Part shown: piece after piece, positions 54,382 through 62,921 of the stretch
Position numbering within the stretch: position 1 is the first letter of the stretch
Layout: the number at the start of each line of letters is the position of its first letter
Assembly: GCA_024278345.1 (NCBI GenBank)
Contig: JAJRTK010000277.1
Location: forward strand, 7,287 to 71,286
Source: a bacterium
Lineage (GTDB): Bacteria > CSSED10-310 > JAJRTK01
Direction of reading: 5' to 3'
DNA: 64,000 nt
Notes under the pieces: generated by a model
What the model saw: the letters and a program-made list of their open reading frames with translations, nothing else
The model's database searches: none
Told to the model about the DNA's origin: nothing
Position numbers and translations under genes: made by a program

Positions 54382-55544
54382 ACATCCTCCTGCTCTGCCT
54401 CCGGAAACTCCACGAATATCGCTGTTCCCTTGCCCCTCCCAGCACTCTCGGCCCATACATTTCCGCCACCTGCCCGAGCCAGTTGCCGGACAAGATAGAG
54501 GCCAAGGCCGCTCCCCCGGACTCTTCTCACCAATTCATCGCCCTCACGGAAGAAGCGTTCGAAAATCTGCTCCAGGTTCTCCCGCCGAACCCCCACTCCG
54601 CAATCTCTCACCACCAGCAGTGACCGACGCCCCTTCTTCCGAAGCTCCACGCTGATCTTCGGTTTCTTTCCACCATATTTGCGGGCATTGTCCAGCAAGT
54701 TCCTTAGGATCAAACGGAGAGTGTCGAGATCGACGCGGGCTTCGATCCCAGGCTCGATCCGCTTTTCCAGATCCACACCCGCGCGAAGAAGCCAAGGCTC
54801 GAGCTCCGAAACGAAAAGTTCCAACCGCTCGCTCAAACGAACATCCTCCAAATCGAGCCGGAGCATCCCCCGCTCCATTCGAGCCACCTCCAAAAGGTTC
54901 TCCACGAGCTGCTCCAACCGCTCGATATCCGATAGCATATTCTCCGAATAGCGGCGCCGCTTATCCAGATCAAGGACGCGCCCCATCAAGAAGGTCTCCA
55001 CGTAGAGGCGGAGCGAGGCCAAAGGGCTCTTGAGCTCGTGGCTTACGGCCGCAATGAAGTTCGACTGTTGGAGCTTCAGGGCAACCTCCCGCCAGAGCGT
55101 CCTGTAGATGATCGCTAACCCCGCGAGGATCAGCATCAACAGAAAACTACCTTCGCTGAGGAACATCACAATCTTGTGACGCCGCTCATGGTCGAGCTCT
55201 TCCAAAACGCCTGAACAAACGGCAATGGAAAAGCCCGCATGACGAGGAATCGGGACTGCTTTCACCAGGCTATCAGAATCGACCACGCAGATTCTTGGAG
55301 CGCTCTTCAACGGCCCCAAAACCGGCGTCCAGTCAGGTGGGAAACCACAGGCGAGCTCGTGACGCCGAGCCTGAAGCTCTCCCCACGTGACCTCGCGGAG
55401 CCGCGACGATTGCTCGATGTGGAAATAGACCCACCACCCCAACTGCAGCAAATAGAGGAGCGCCACCACGATGAACAACAACAGAACCCGACGGCTCGGT
55501 CCCTTTGCGGACGGCGATGGGATGCTCGTTTCCTTCCCCCTCAT
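54378..55544 (-). CDS. Two-component sensor histidine kinase
   Basis: About 388 residues from the ATG at 55544, with a TTG at 55565 as alternative; neither has a strong ribosome-binding site. Two transmembrane segments (VLLLFIVVALLYLLQLGWWV and FLLMLILAGLAIIY) bound a ~110-residue periplasmic sensor region with three Cys. HisKA with an intact H box FIAAVSHELKSPLASL, N box LLDNARKYGG, DCGVGV, FERFFR and GSGLGLYLV. It phosphorylates the downstream OmpR-type regulator. Stimulus unknown. In contrast to the hybrid kinases at 36599-40964, the histidine is present. Confidence 0.94.
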   Translation of the reverse strand: MRGKETSIPSPSAKGPSRRVLLLFIVVALLYLLQLGWWVYFHIEQSSRLREVTWGELQARRHELACGFPPDWTPVLGPLKSAPRICVVDSDSLVKAVPIPRHAGFSIAVCSGVLEELDHERRHKIVMFLSEGSFLLMLILAGLAIIYRTLWREVALKLQQSNFIAAVSHELKSPLASLRLYVETFLMGRVLDLDKRRRYSENMLSDIERLEQLVENLLEVARMERGMLRLDLEDVRLSERLELFVSELEPWLLRAGVDLEKRIEPGIEARVDLDTLRLILRNLLDNARKYGGKKPKISVELRKKGRRSLLVVRDCGVGVRRENLEQIFERFFREGDELVRRVRGSGLGLYLVRQLARAGGGNVWAESAGRGKGTAIFVEFPEAEQEDV

Positions 55545-55624
55545 CCGGCCATGCTCTTTGGCCAACAGGCACCCCCTTTTTTTTCCTCCAACCCCATGAT
55601 CGTCAACAATGGCGATGACATTCC

Positions 55625-55640
55625 GGGTTGCGTTCCGCTC
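55625..55640 (+). repeat. Short dispersed repeat core
   Basis: GGGTTGCGTTCCGCTC, best copy of the family core, in the gap between the sensor kinase and hemCD. Confidence 0.5.
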
Positions 55641-55686
55641 ACGTCACTCACGTCCGTGTCGCGCCGCTCGCCCTATGACCTCTATA

Positions 55687-57393
55687 TCAAGCCACGGGCC
55701 GCCATCCCAGAGCCTCCTCCATCCCTTCGAGGCTAGCGACGAAAGCCTGGAGCACCACTTCTCCCCCTGCCTCCCGGACAGCTTCCGTCGTCGTCGGGCC
55801 AATGGAGAGAATCGCGGGCAAACGCCCATCCATGGCCTCCACCAAAGATCGGGCCGCCGATGGCGAGCCCACGAGAACTAGGGTGTCCGGCGTGAGCAAC
55901 GCGATCTCCGGCTCGGTGAGAGGAACAGAAACCGTTTCGTACAGATCGACCTCTTCCACCCTCCATCCGGCATCCCGGAGAGTCTCTTGAAACTCCGTCC
56001 GCCCGCCACGGGCTCGGAGCACCAACGCTCGGCCAGGCCCGGAAACTCCGCCATCCCGAAGCAAGCGCCTGGCCAGGTCTCCCGACGACTCGCCCGGACT
56101 GGCCTCAAGAATCCCATGGACTCCAAGATCTCCCCGAATCGCGGCGGCGGATGCCCGCCCCATGGCAAGAACCCGAGCGCCCGACAAAGCAGGACAATCC
56201 CCCATTCGCCTCTCCACGTCGTTCAAATGTTCCCGAAAACAACGAACCGCCATCTTGCTCGTGAAAAGGCAAACCTCGAAATCTTCGTCCGCCCGGCAAA
56301 CCCGCGCCAACTCTTCTCCGCAATCCAACATCCGCTGCCGAATGAGAGGCCGGACGCGGACCTTGGCGCCCCTCCGCCGAAGCCTCTCCGCCAGGGACTC
56401 GGTTCGCTGGTCAAAGCTGGTTCCGATCCAGACCGAAACCCCTTCCAGGTCGCCCCGGCGCCCAGCTTTCCAGTGGAGCGTCGCCGCAGCCCGGGCGACC
56501 AGGTCTTCGCCTCCAGCCACAAAAGATCGAACAACCCCTGCTCCCGGAATCTTGGGATCTCCTTCCTGGCCCTCTTTCGACGGCGCCCAGGCCGCCCAAA
56601 GCTCCTTCCGGCCCGTTCTCCGGTCGATCCGACAATGGGCGCCCAGCGGGATCTGGCAACCGCCGCCAAGAGCGGCCAGGAGTCCCCGCTCCACGGCCAC
56701 CGCTTCCGCCGTGGCCGGATGGTGAAGGCGCTCCAGAATCGCCCGGGTGGTCTTGTCACCGGATCGGCACTGGATCCCCAGTGCCCCCTGTGCCGCAGCC
56801 GGGACCATTTCGTCAAGACGGAGCTCCCGCAAAACCATGCCCTCACGCCGCGCCTCCGCGTCAAGGCCCAACCGCTCCAACCCGGCAGCCGCCAGCACAA
56901 TGGCATCGAATCGGCCTTCCACCAACCGCCGAAGACGGGTGGGCACATTTCCCCGGAGTGGCTCAACCCGTAGATCACACTGCCGCGCCAAAAGCTGAAA
57001 CCGGCGGCGATTAGAGCTCGTCCCCACCACGGAGCCCGGTGCCAGACAAAGGGGCTGCTCCGGATCGTGGGCCGAAGGACGAATTAAAAGCAGATCCAGG
57101 GAGTTGGCGCGAACCGGAATCGCCGCCACCGTCAAGCCCTCCGGCTCCTCCGTGGGCAGATCTTTCAGGGAATGAACCGCAATGTCCACCGTCGAAGAAA
57201 GAAGTGCCTTCTCAAGCTCCGAAGTGAAAAAACCCTTCCCCTCCAGTTTGTCGAAGGTCACGTCCTGGATTCGATCACCCTGGGTCCGAATAATCTGAAG
57301 CTCACAATTCCCCACACCGGCAGCCAGAAGCAGACCCTTCACATACTCCGCCTGCCAAAGAGCCAGACGGCTTCCACGCGTTCCCAAAATCAT
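55687..57393 (-). CDS. hemC: Porphobilinogen deaminase/uroporphyrinogen-III synthase fusion
   Basis: 568 residues from the ATG at 57393 (GGGGA six bases before). Residues 1-310 are porphobilinogen deaminase: GTRGSRLALWQ, DIAVHSLKDLP, VGTSSNRRRFQL, VEPLRGNVPTRL and dipyrromethane-cofactor Cys in LGGGCQIPLGAHC. Residues about 325-568 are a uroporphyrinogen-III synthase (HemD): FTSKMAVRCF, VLAMGRASAAAI, VDLYETVSV and SIGPTTTEAVREAGG. One protein thus performs two successive steps, making uroporphyrinogen III from porphobilinogen. Follows hemA on the same strand after a 128-base gap. Confidence 0.95.
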   Translation of the reverse strand: MILGTRGSRLALWQAEYVKGLLLAAGVGNCELQIIRTQGDRIQDVTFDKLEGKGFFTSELEKALLSSTVDIAVHSLKDLPTEEPEGLTVAAIPVRANSLDLLLIRPSAHDPEQPLCLAPGSVVGTSSNRRRFQLLARQCDLRVEPLRGNVPTRLRRLVEGRFDAIVLAAAGLERLGLDAEARREGMVLRELRLDEMVPAAAQGALGIQCRSGDKTTRAILERLHHPATAEAVAVERGLLAALGGGCQIPLGAHCRIDRRTGRKELWAAWAPSKEGQEGDPKIPGAGVVRSFVAGGEDLVARAAATLHWKAGRRGDLEGVSVWIGTSFDQRTESLAERLRRRGAKVRVRPLIRQRMLDCGEELARVCRADEDFEVCLFTSKMAVRCFREHLNDVERRMGDCPALSGARVLAMGRASAAAIRGDLGVHGILEASPGESSGDLARRLLRDGGVSGPGRALVLRARGGRTEFQETLRDAGWRVEEVDLYETVSVPLTEPEIALLTPDTLVLVGSPSAARSLVEAMDGRLPAILSIGPTTTEAVREAGGEVVLQAFVASLEGMEEALGWRPVA

Positions 57394-57521
57394 ATCGATC
57401 CCCGAGATGAGGCACCGCCCCAAACCCAGGGCGCCGCAGTGAAACAAGGGGGAAACTATACCAGATGAGGACCCTTGCTTCGAGCCGCCGGAGCGCCGGC
57501 TGGCCAATCGTCCGGCACCGG

Positions 57522-59048
57522 TTACTGGCAGGGGCAGAGCGTCTCGAATTCGCCGACGACCCGGTCCATCAGCTCTCCGACTTTCGGGACCTGCCGCTCA
57601 AACCAGCTATCGAGCTCCGCCTTTTCCAGATCCGACAAAGACCGGTATGCTTTTCTGTGCAGCTTCTTCGGTGTGGCAAGGGCGCAGATGAAATCACCGC
57701 GGCGACAGATCCCGACAGCCCCGGTGCCAATGGCTTCCACAGCTTGGTCGAGTCTATCGCACGGCCGGAAACAATCACAGCCACCGAGCATTCCACGAAG
57801 CTCCGTCATGAGAACCTTGTGCGCACGGCGAACCAGGAGGCCGGACCAACTCTCGCCTTTTTCTGAAAGCCCCGGTCTGGAGACATACCGTTCCAAACCC
57901 GCCGACAAGGCACCCGCTGTCCTCGCAAGCTGCTCTTCCCGTTCCACCTTGCGAATTTCAAGGAGCGCCTTGTCCAATAGCTCAAGCGCCTTCCCAAGCT
58001 CAGCCTGGCGAGAATCCCGCGTTTCGTCGGCCCGCCGGCGGAGGTCCTCCACTCCAACAAGCTCTACACCGCGGAGATCAGCGACATTCCGTTCCACATC
58101 CGCCGGCACCGCAAGATCGATGATGAGAAGCTCGGTGACATCCTTGTCCACGGGAAGCATGGACGCAACTTCCCTTTTCCCCACCAGCGCCGTGGGAGCT
58201 GAAGTCCCGGTCACCAAGAGATCAAGCTTGGGAGGAGCATCCAAGAAACTCCGCAAATCACGGGCGACGCCTCCATAAATCCGCGCCAGGTCTTCCGCGC
58301 GCTCCAAGGTCCGGTTCACGAAAAGAAGACGCCCTCGTCCCTCCTCCTTCAGAAGCGCTGCAACTTTGATGATGATCTCTCCGGCACCAAGGAGCGCCAC
58401 CACCGGCTCCGCCACCCACCGAAGGTGTTCCCGCACCTGCTGGGCCACCAGCGAGACCATGGAAACCCGCCCAGCTCCAAGGCCAGTCTCCCGCCGGACC
58501 TTCCGGGCCAGCCGCGCCGCGGCGTCAAACAAGCTCGAGACCCGAGGCCCCACGCGCTTTTCTACCCGAGCCACCTGAAAGGCTCGCTTCATCTGTCCCA
58601 GGATTTGGGCTTCGCCAAGAACCATGGAATCCAGTGAAGCCGCCATCCGGAAAACGTACCGAACTGCTTCCCGGCCCGCGTAGTAGTGGAGATCTTCCGG
58701 GCCAAATTCCTCTTCCCCACACCCAAAAAGCCTCAGAAGCTCCCCGGACCGCGGATCGGAGGCTCCAGCCAAAGGCTCTTCAGAGCTGTACACCAGCTCA
58801 ATTCGGTTGCAGGTGCCCACGTAGACCAATTCGTCGAATCCAAGGCGCTCCTGAACGCGGTCCAAAACCTCGGCTCGGCTCTCTTCGGTTAGCCGCATTC
58901 CCAGGGATCGCTCGAAAGCCGAACTCCGGAAACTGATCCCCACAACTCCCAGCTTGACCGCCAGCTTATCCGAAAGCGGCGGGACGGGGAGAGACGAATC
59001 ATCCACTACGCGAGCTTCTCTCTGGGACGCACGATTGCACAACAACAT
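57522..59048 (-). CDS. hemA: Glutamyl-tRNA reductase with Cys-rich C-terminal extension
   Basis: 508 residues from the ATG at 59048. Catalytic Cys in YVGTCNRIELV, hinge SLDSMVLGEAQILGQMKRAF, NADPH-binding VALLGAGEIIIKVAALL and VNRTLERAEDLA, then the spinal-helix/dimerisation region. Makes glutamate-1-semialdehyde from Glu-tRNA, first committed step of tetrapyrrole synthesis. After the dimerisation helices comes an extra tail of about 80 residues with seven cysteines (GCDCFRPCD, ICRRGDFICA, LCPCQ). The final CP is a heme-regulatory-type dipeptide. Bacterial HemA is usually about 420-450 residues, so the tail is unusual. Confidence 0.95.
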   Translation of the reverse strand: MLLCNRASQREARVVDDSSLPVPPLSDKLAVKLGVVGISFRSSAFERSLGMRLTEESRAEVLDRVQERLGFDELVYVGTCNRIELVYSSEEPLAGASDPRSGELLRLFGCGEEEFGPEDLHYYAGREAVRYVFRMAASLDSMVLGEAQILGQMKRAFQVARVEKRVGPRVSSLFDAAARLARKVRRETGLGAGRVSMVSLVAQQVREHLRWVAEPVVALLGAGEIIIKVAALLKEEGRGRLLFVNRTLERAEDLARIYGGVARDLRSFLDAPPKLDLLVTGTSAPTALVGKREVASMLPVDKDVTELLIIDLAVPADVERNVADLRGVELVGVEDLRRRADETRDSRQAELGKALELLDKALLEIRKVEREEQLARTAGALSAGLERYVSRPGLSEKGESWSGLLVRRAHKVLMTELRGMLGGCDCFRPCDRLDQAVEAIGTGAVGICRRGDFICALATPKKLHRKAYRSLSDLEKAELDSWFERQVPKVGELMDRVVGEFETLCPCQ

Positions 59049-59167
59049 CGTCTTTGTTCCGGTTGGGCTTGACACTCAGGCCTTCAAGTGAGACAGGGTC
59101 GGGGCGAAAAGGATAGCGGACCATCAAACAAGGGCTGAAAACAGCTCGGGGGATCGTCATTTTTCCT

Positions 59168-59183
59168 GGCGTGCGTTCCGCTC
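59168..59183 (+). repeat. Short dispersed repeat core
   Basis: GGCGTGCGTTCCGCTC, variant of the core found at 55625-55640. Confidence 0.45.
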
Positions 59184-59494
59184 GGGCCGCTCAGCGCTCT
59201 TAGCCCTCACCGCTTCGCCGGCCAACGGGTCGGAAGGTCCAACCAAATGACTCACCCCACCTTGGTTTCCATTAATAAACCCTGGCTGGCGATCTTTTGT
59301 CACCGAAATGTCACGAGGCAAAGGAAAATAATGGGACAGAGATGGTCCTGTTTCTCCCCCGCGAGCCGGCCCTCGTTGGCAATCACCCGAGCTCGGGGGT
59401 CTTCACGCAAAACGGGACAAGGGGTCGCCGGGGAAAAACTTGAGCCCATTTTGCCCGTTTCTCGCCCATTTTCCGCGCAACCCTTCCCTCAACG

Positions 59495-59605
59495 GGGGCC
59501 TCGTCCATCGGTGGTGCCTTCGGCAGCTCTCGCTATCCATCGGCCCCAGGCCCCCATGAAATTGGGACACAGCGCCAGGGCTTCCAGCCCTGGAACCTGG
59601 CGGAG
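59495..59605 (+). repeat. Hairpin-bearing direct repeat, copy 1 (downstream of DUF2270 gene)
   Basis: Shares with 60378-60490 the block ATCGGTGGTGCCTTCGGCAG and, 70 bases on, a hairpin CCAGGGCT-TCC-AGCCCTGG (59575-59593). The second copy has CC/GG at the loop-closing position instead of CT/AG, a compensatory change that keeps the pair. Confidence 0.75.
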
Positions 59606-59664
59606 ACGCCGGCTATCGCCCGCGGCGATGTTCTCCGCCGCGCTGACGCTCCGCCCCAAGAAGG

Positions 59665-60336
59665 CTAGAGTGGCCAGTCCTCTTCCACGCTTCGCGCTCG
59701 TTTGTAAATGAAGACATCGGGGTCGGGACTCTGGCCGATGGCCAGCATCCACGTGATCAAGAATGCGTGGAAAGAGACTGTCCCAGAGAGGACCAACCAA
59801 CTGGGGATAAAGCTGTACCCCAATGCAGCGTAAACATCCGGGAAGTCGCTCAGGTCGCGGGCGAGACCGACATGACCGTTCTGAAAATCGACCTCCGTCA
59901 AAACACGCAACAGCCAACTGCCGAGCAAAATGAGGAAAACCCATATATAGTTCCGCCGCAACCGCGATCCCGTGGCCTTCCAAAAGCTCATCTTGTAGGA
60001 AGGCATCAAGAGATCCTCCGCAAGCTGCTCCCGCCATCGGCCCTGAAGAATCGGAGCATCAAACATGAGCATGGGAACCATGAGGTGGGCTTCCAAAAGC
60101 CGGGTCCTGGCACGCCAGACGTCGTAAAACCGGTATCTCCGGCCCTCTATGCACATCAACAGGAAGACGATGACCCCGCCCAGGGGGATCAGCAAGTGGG
60201 GTGCATCGGGGCGGCTGAAAGTGAACGAGATTGTGGCCACTGCCGCACCGATGGCCCAGTTGGTCGTCGCATCCATCCGGACTCGCCAAACATTCCCACG
60301 GGTGATCTCCGCCCGGTAGAAGTGGACGAGGGGCAT
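59665..60336 (-). CDS. DUF2270 membrane protein
   Basis: 223 residues from the ATG at 60336, eight bases after GGAGG (60345-60349). DUF2270 signature VHFYRAEITRGNVWRVRMDA with TTNWAIGAAV, two N-terminal membrane segments (IGAAVATISFTF, LLIPLGGVIVFLLMC), a charged cytoplasmic middle RRYRFYDVWRARTRLLEAH and two more membrane segments (WVFLILLGSWLLRVL, WLVLSGTVSFHAFLITWML). Family function unknown. The frame stays open upstream to 60993 and 61119 through a Pro/Glu/Ser-rich stretch and the hairpin array; I favour the short form because of the ribosome-binding site and usual family length. Confidence 0.8.
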   Translation of the reverse strand: MPLVHFYRAEITRGNVWRVRMDATTNWAIGAAVATISFTFSRPDAPHLLIPLGGVIVFLLMCIEGRRYRFYDVWRARTRLLEAHLMVPMLMFDAPILQGRWREQLAEDLLMPSYKMSFWKATGSRLRRNYIWVFLILLGSWLLRVLTEVDFQNGHVGLARDLSDFPDVYAALGYSFIPSWLVLSGTVSFHAFLITWMLAIGQSPDPDVFIYKRARSVEEDWPL

Positions 60337-60377
60337 CACACAATCCTCCGGGATCGACTGCCGAGCCTTTTCCTCGG

Positions 60378-60560
60378 TGGGGCCTTGGTCATCGGTGGTG
60401 CCTTCGGCAGCTCTCGCTGTCGCTCGGACCCGGCCACCCTGCAGAATCTTAGGCGCCGCCCCAGGGCCTCCGGCCCTGGAACCCGGCGGAGGCTCCGCCT
60501 CCGGACCTCCGCTGGGAGCGTTACTCCCAGTCCCTCGCCAGGGAGCGCGCTCCCTGGACC
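60378..60560 (+). repeat. Hairpin array and direct repeat, copy 2 (upstream of DUF2270 gene)
   Basis: After the shared repeat block come four successive hairpins: 60461-60479 (8-bp stem, TCC loop), 60487-60503 (7 bp, TCC loop), 60512-60530 (7 bp, CGTTA loop) and 60538-60557 (a perfect 20-base palindrome). Similar hairpins close the window at 63950-63991. Confidence 0.8.
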
Positions 60561-61462
60561 CACATTTTTGTGCGCTGCGCGCTTTTATCGGGTGGCCGGT
60601 GCCGACCGCAGGGAGAGTCGGCTTCGCCGACCACCGACGCCCCCCCCCCTCGGTGGCACGCGACGGAGTCTCTTCCAGAGGCAGATCCTCAGCCTTTCCC
60701 GGTCCCGGGAAAGCAGGATCATCGGGCTCAGCCATCTTCGGGGAAGCCTCTTTCCGGAGGCCTCCTCCCCCGTGGCTTCTCCCCACATCCGCGGCAGGCA
60801 TTCCCTGGCTCTCCGCTGTGCCTGGCATCTGGCCGGCATCCTGCTGGATGCTGGATCCTGGTTCGGAATCGGGCCGAACCGGAGATGGCTCCGCGAGCTC
60901 CGGCATCGAGTCCTGGGCCGGGGAGGGGCCATCGATGGAGGGGGAGGGGGGGGGATGCTCGTTACTGTTAGGTGAAGACTCTTCGGGTTTCATAGTCTTA
61001 GGATAGCAAATGCCCCGATGGAAATCGAAAGGTTCAGCAAGAATTCTCTTGAAAAAAGTGAGGCAAGCGGGCCTGAGGAGAGCAGGGAAAGGCAGGCAGA
61101 GAGAAGAGAGCTCGCACACAAAAACAGAGGGACCGGGAGCTACGACGTGCCATGTTGATTCCCCTGGTCAATCTGAAGGGACATTCATTTGCATTTTTGG
61201 GGAAAATCGCCAACAATAACGCCGGTTTCTACGAAGCGCCCTGACAATAGTCTATGCAAACCCGGCGGGGCCCGGCAACGAGGTCCCCGGAAAGGAGAAA
61301 CGCCCTGACGTTTCCCCATGAGGGCGCCATCTCGGATGCGACCCCCAACGCGAAGAGTTCCTTCGGCACCTTCACACCAATCCGCGGATGTTGGCACGAC
61401 TTCCATTGTGCTGGTTCCAGCGGAGGTAAAGGGCCGTGGATCCCGCGAAGAAAGGAGTCCCC
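60561..61462. other. Long gap before gltA, possible remnant N-terminal coding
   Basis: On the minus strand 60600-60993 could encode a disordered Pro/Glu/Ser-rich segment starting at an ATG at 60993 and continuous with the DUF2270 frame. 60994-61440 is AT-richer and must contain the gltA promoter; candidate TTGATT/TTGCAT boxes have no good -10 partner at proper spacing. No RNA gene recognised. Confidence 0.4.
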
Positions 61463-62755
61463 ATGTCCAAGGACACGCTGACCGTCACCGACAATCGAAC
61501 GGGACGGACTTATGAAATCCCCGTGGTGGAGAATTGCGCCGTCAGCGCAATGAATTTCCGCCAAATCAAGGTCGATGACGACGACTTCGGCCTCATGGTC
61601 TACGACCCTGGCTTCAAGAACACTGCTTCCTGCGTCAGCCGCATCACCTTCATCGATGGCGAAAAGGGAATTCTCCGCTACCGCGGATATCCCATCGACC
61701 AGCTTGCGAAGAAGTCCTCCTTCCTGGAGGTCGCCTATCTCATCACCAAGGGCGAGCTTCCAACCGCAGCGCAGATGACGGAGTTCCAATACAAGATCAC
61801 CCACCACACGCTCCTGCACGAGTCTTTGAAGGACTTCATTTCCAGCTTCAACCGCGACGGCCACCCCATGGGAATCGTCGCGAGCACCGTGGCGGCATTG
61901 AGTACCTTTTATCCCGATGCCAAGGAGATCGCGGACCCCGAGAGCCGGCAGCTCCAGATGTATCGGCTTCTGGCAAAGATGCCGACCATCGCGGCCTTTG
62001 CGTTCCGACACAGCCTGGGCCAGTTCTTCGTCTATCCCGACAACACGTTGAGTTACTCGGGGAATTTCCTGAGCATGCTCTTCAAGATGACCGAACCGAA
62101 GTACGAGCCCAACCCGATTCTTGAGAAGGTTCTGGACGTCTTGTTCATTCTCCACGCCGATCACGAGCAAAACTGTAGCGCCAATGCCATGCGCTCGGTG
62201 GGAAGCTCCCAGGTGAATCCCTTCTGCGCCATGTCCGGAGCGATATCGGCACTTTACGGGCCTCTCCACGGCGGAGCCAACGAAGCGGTCCTCCGAATGC
62301 TGCGGCAAATCGGCAAGAAAGAGAATATCCCCGACTTCATCCAGAAGTGTAAGAAGCGGGAAGTACGGCTGATGGGCTTCGGCCACAGGGTTTACAAGAA
62401 CTACGACCCACGGGCCACGATCATCAAGGAACTGGCTCACCAGGTCTTCGAGGTCACCGGCTCGAACCCGCTTTTGGATATTGCGCTGGAGCTTGAAAAA
62501 ATCGCCCTTGAGGACGAGTATTTCGTCAAGAGGAAACTCTATCCGAACGTCGATTTCTATTCGGGCATCATCTACCAGGCGATGGGCTTCCCCGTGGAGC
62601 TCTATCCAGTGTTATTTGCCATCGGGAGAACCGCCGGCTGGCTGGCCCAGTGGGAAGAAATGCTCCTGGACAAAGACCAGAAAATCGCACGGCCCCGCCA
62701 AATCTACCTGGGTGAAGGCGAGCGCGATTACGTCCCCATGGACCAAAGAGGCTAG
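61463..62755 (+). CDS. gltA: Citrate synthase
   Basis: 430 residues from the ATG at 61463, five bases after AGGAG; an upstream in-frame GTG at 61436 is not needed. Condenses oxaloacetate with acetyl-CoA at entry to the TCA cycle. Motifs: GILRYRGYPI, His in HADHEQNCSANAMR, catalytic His in LYGPLHGGANEAVL, MGFGHRVYKNYDPRA and catalytic Asp in NVDFYSGI. Length and N-terminal beta domain fit the type II, hexameric, NADH-sensitive class of Gram-negative bacteria. A strong terminator follows, so it is likely monocistronic. Confidence 0.97.
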   Translation: MSKDTLTVTDNRTGRTYEIPVVENCAVSAMNFRQIKVDDDDFGLMVYDPGFKNTASCVSRITFIDGEKGILRYRGYPIDQLAKKSSFLEVAYLITKGELPTAAQMTEFQYKITHHTLLHESLKDFISSFNRDGHPMGIVASTVAALSTFYPDAKEIADPESRQLQMYRLLAKMPTIAAFAFRHSLGQFFVYPDNTLSYSGNFLSMLFKMTEPKYEPNPILEKVLDVLFILHADHEQNCSANAMRSVGSSQVNPFCAMSGAISALYGPLHGGANEAVLRMLRQIGKKENIPDFIQKCKKREVRLMGFGHRVYKNYDPRATIIKELAHQVFEVTGSNPLLDIALELEKIALEDEYFVKRKLYPNVDFYSGIIYQAMGFPVELYPVLFAIGRTAGWLAQWEEMLLDKDQKIARPRQIYLGEGERDYVPMDQRG

Positions 62756-62830
62756 GAAGAGCGGACAGGGCGTTGGGTCAAGATCCCTTTGACCGCCACG
62801 TCCCGTTCTCTGCCAGGCTCTGACTTTTCA

Positions 62831-62875
62831 GCGCCCCGCTTGTCGCTCTCGAGCGGCGGCGGGGCGCGTTTTGTT
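62831..62875 (+). terminator. Intrinsic terminator after gltA
   Basis: Outer 9-bp stem GCGCCCCGC (62831-62839) with GCGGGGCGC (62859-62867), an inner small hairpin CGCTC-TC-GAGCG, then GTTTTGTT. It separates gltA from the epimerase gene. Confidence 0.85.
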
Positions 62876-62921
62876 GTGGACTCTGTGAGTCAACGATGAC
62901 CGCTTGAATTCGGTGTACACC

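Larger units (their letters stand above)
59049..59664. other. Intergenic region upstream of hemA with repeats
   Basis: 616 bases between the hemA start and the DUF2270 stop, both minus strand. It contains a short-repeat core (59168-59183) and a hairpin-bearing repeat (59495-59605). The stretch 59240-59340 (TTAATAAA, low GC) could hold the hemA promoter; no firm pair of boxes. Confidence 0.5.

Noticed and set aside
53035-54498. 487-codon open frame on the plus strand
   Set aside because: Overlaps the FGE domain in another frame and is antisense to the response regulator; Pro/Arg-rich with no fold.
59767-60975. 402-codon open frame on the plus strand
   Set aside because: Antisense to DUF2270 and through the hairpin array; the DUF2270 signature is on the minus strand.
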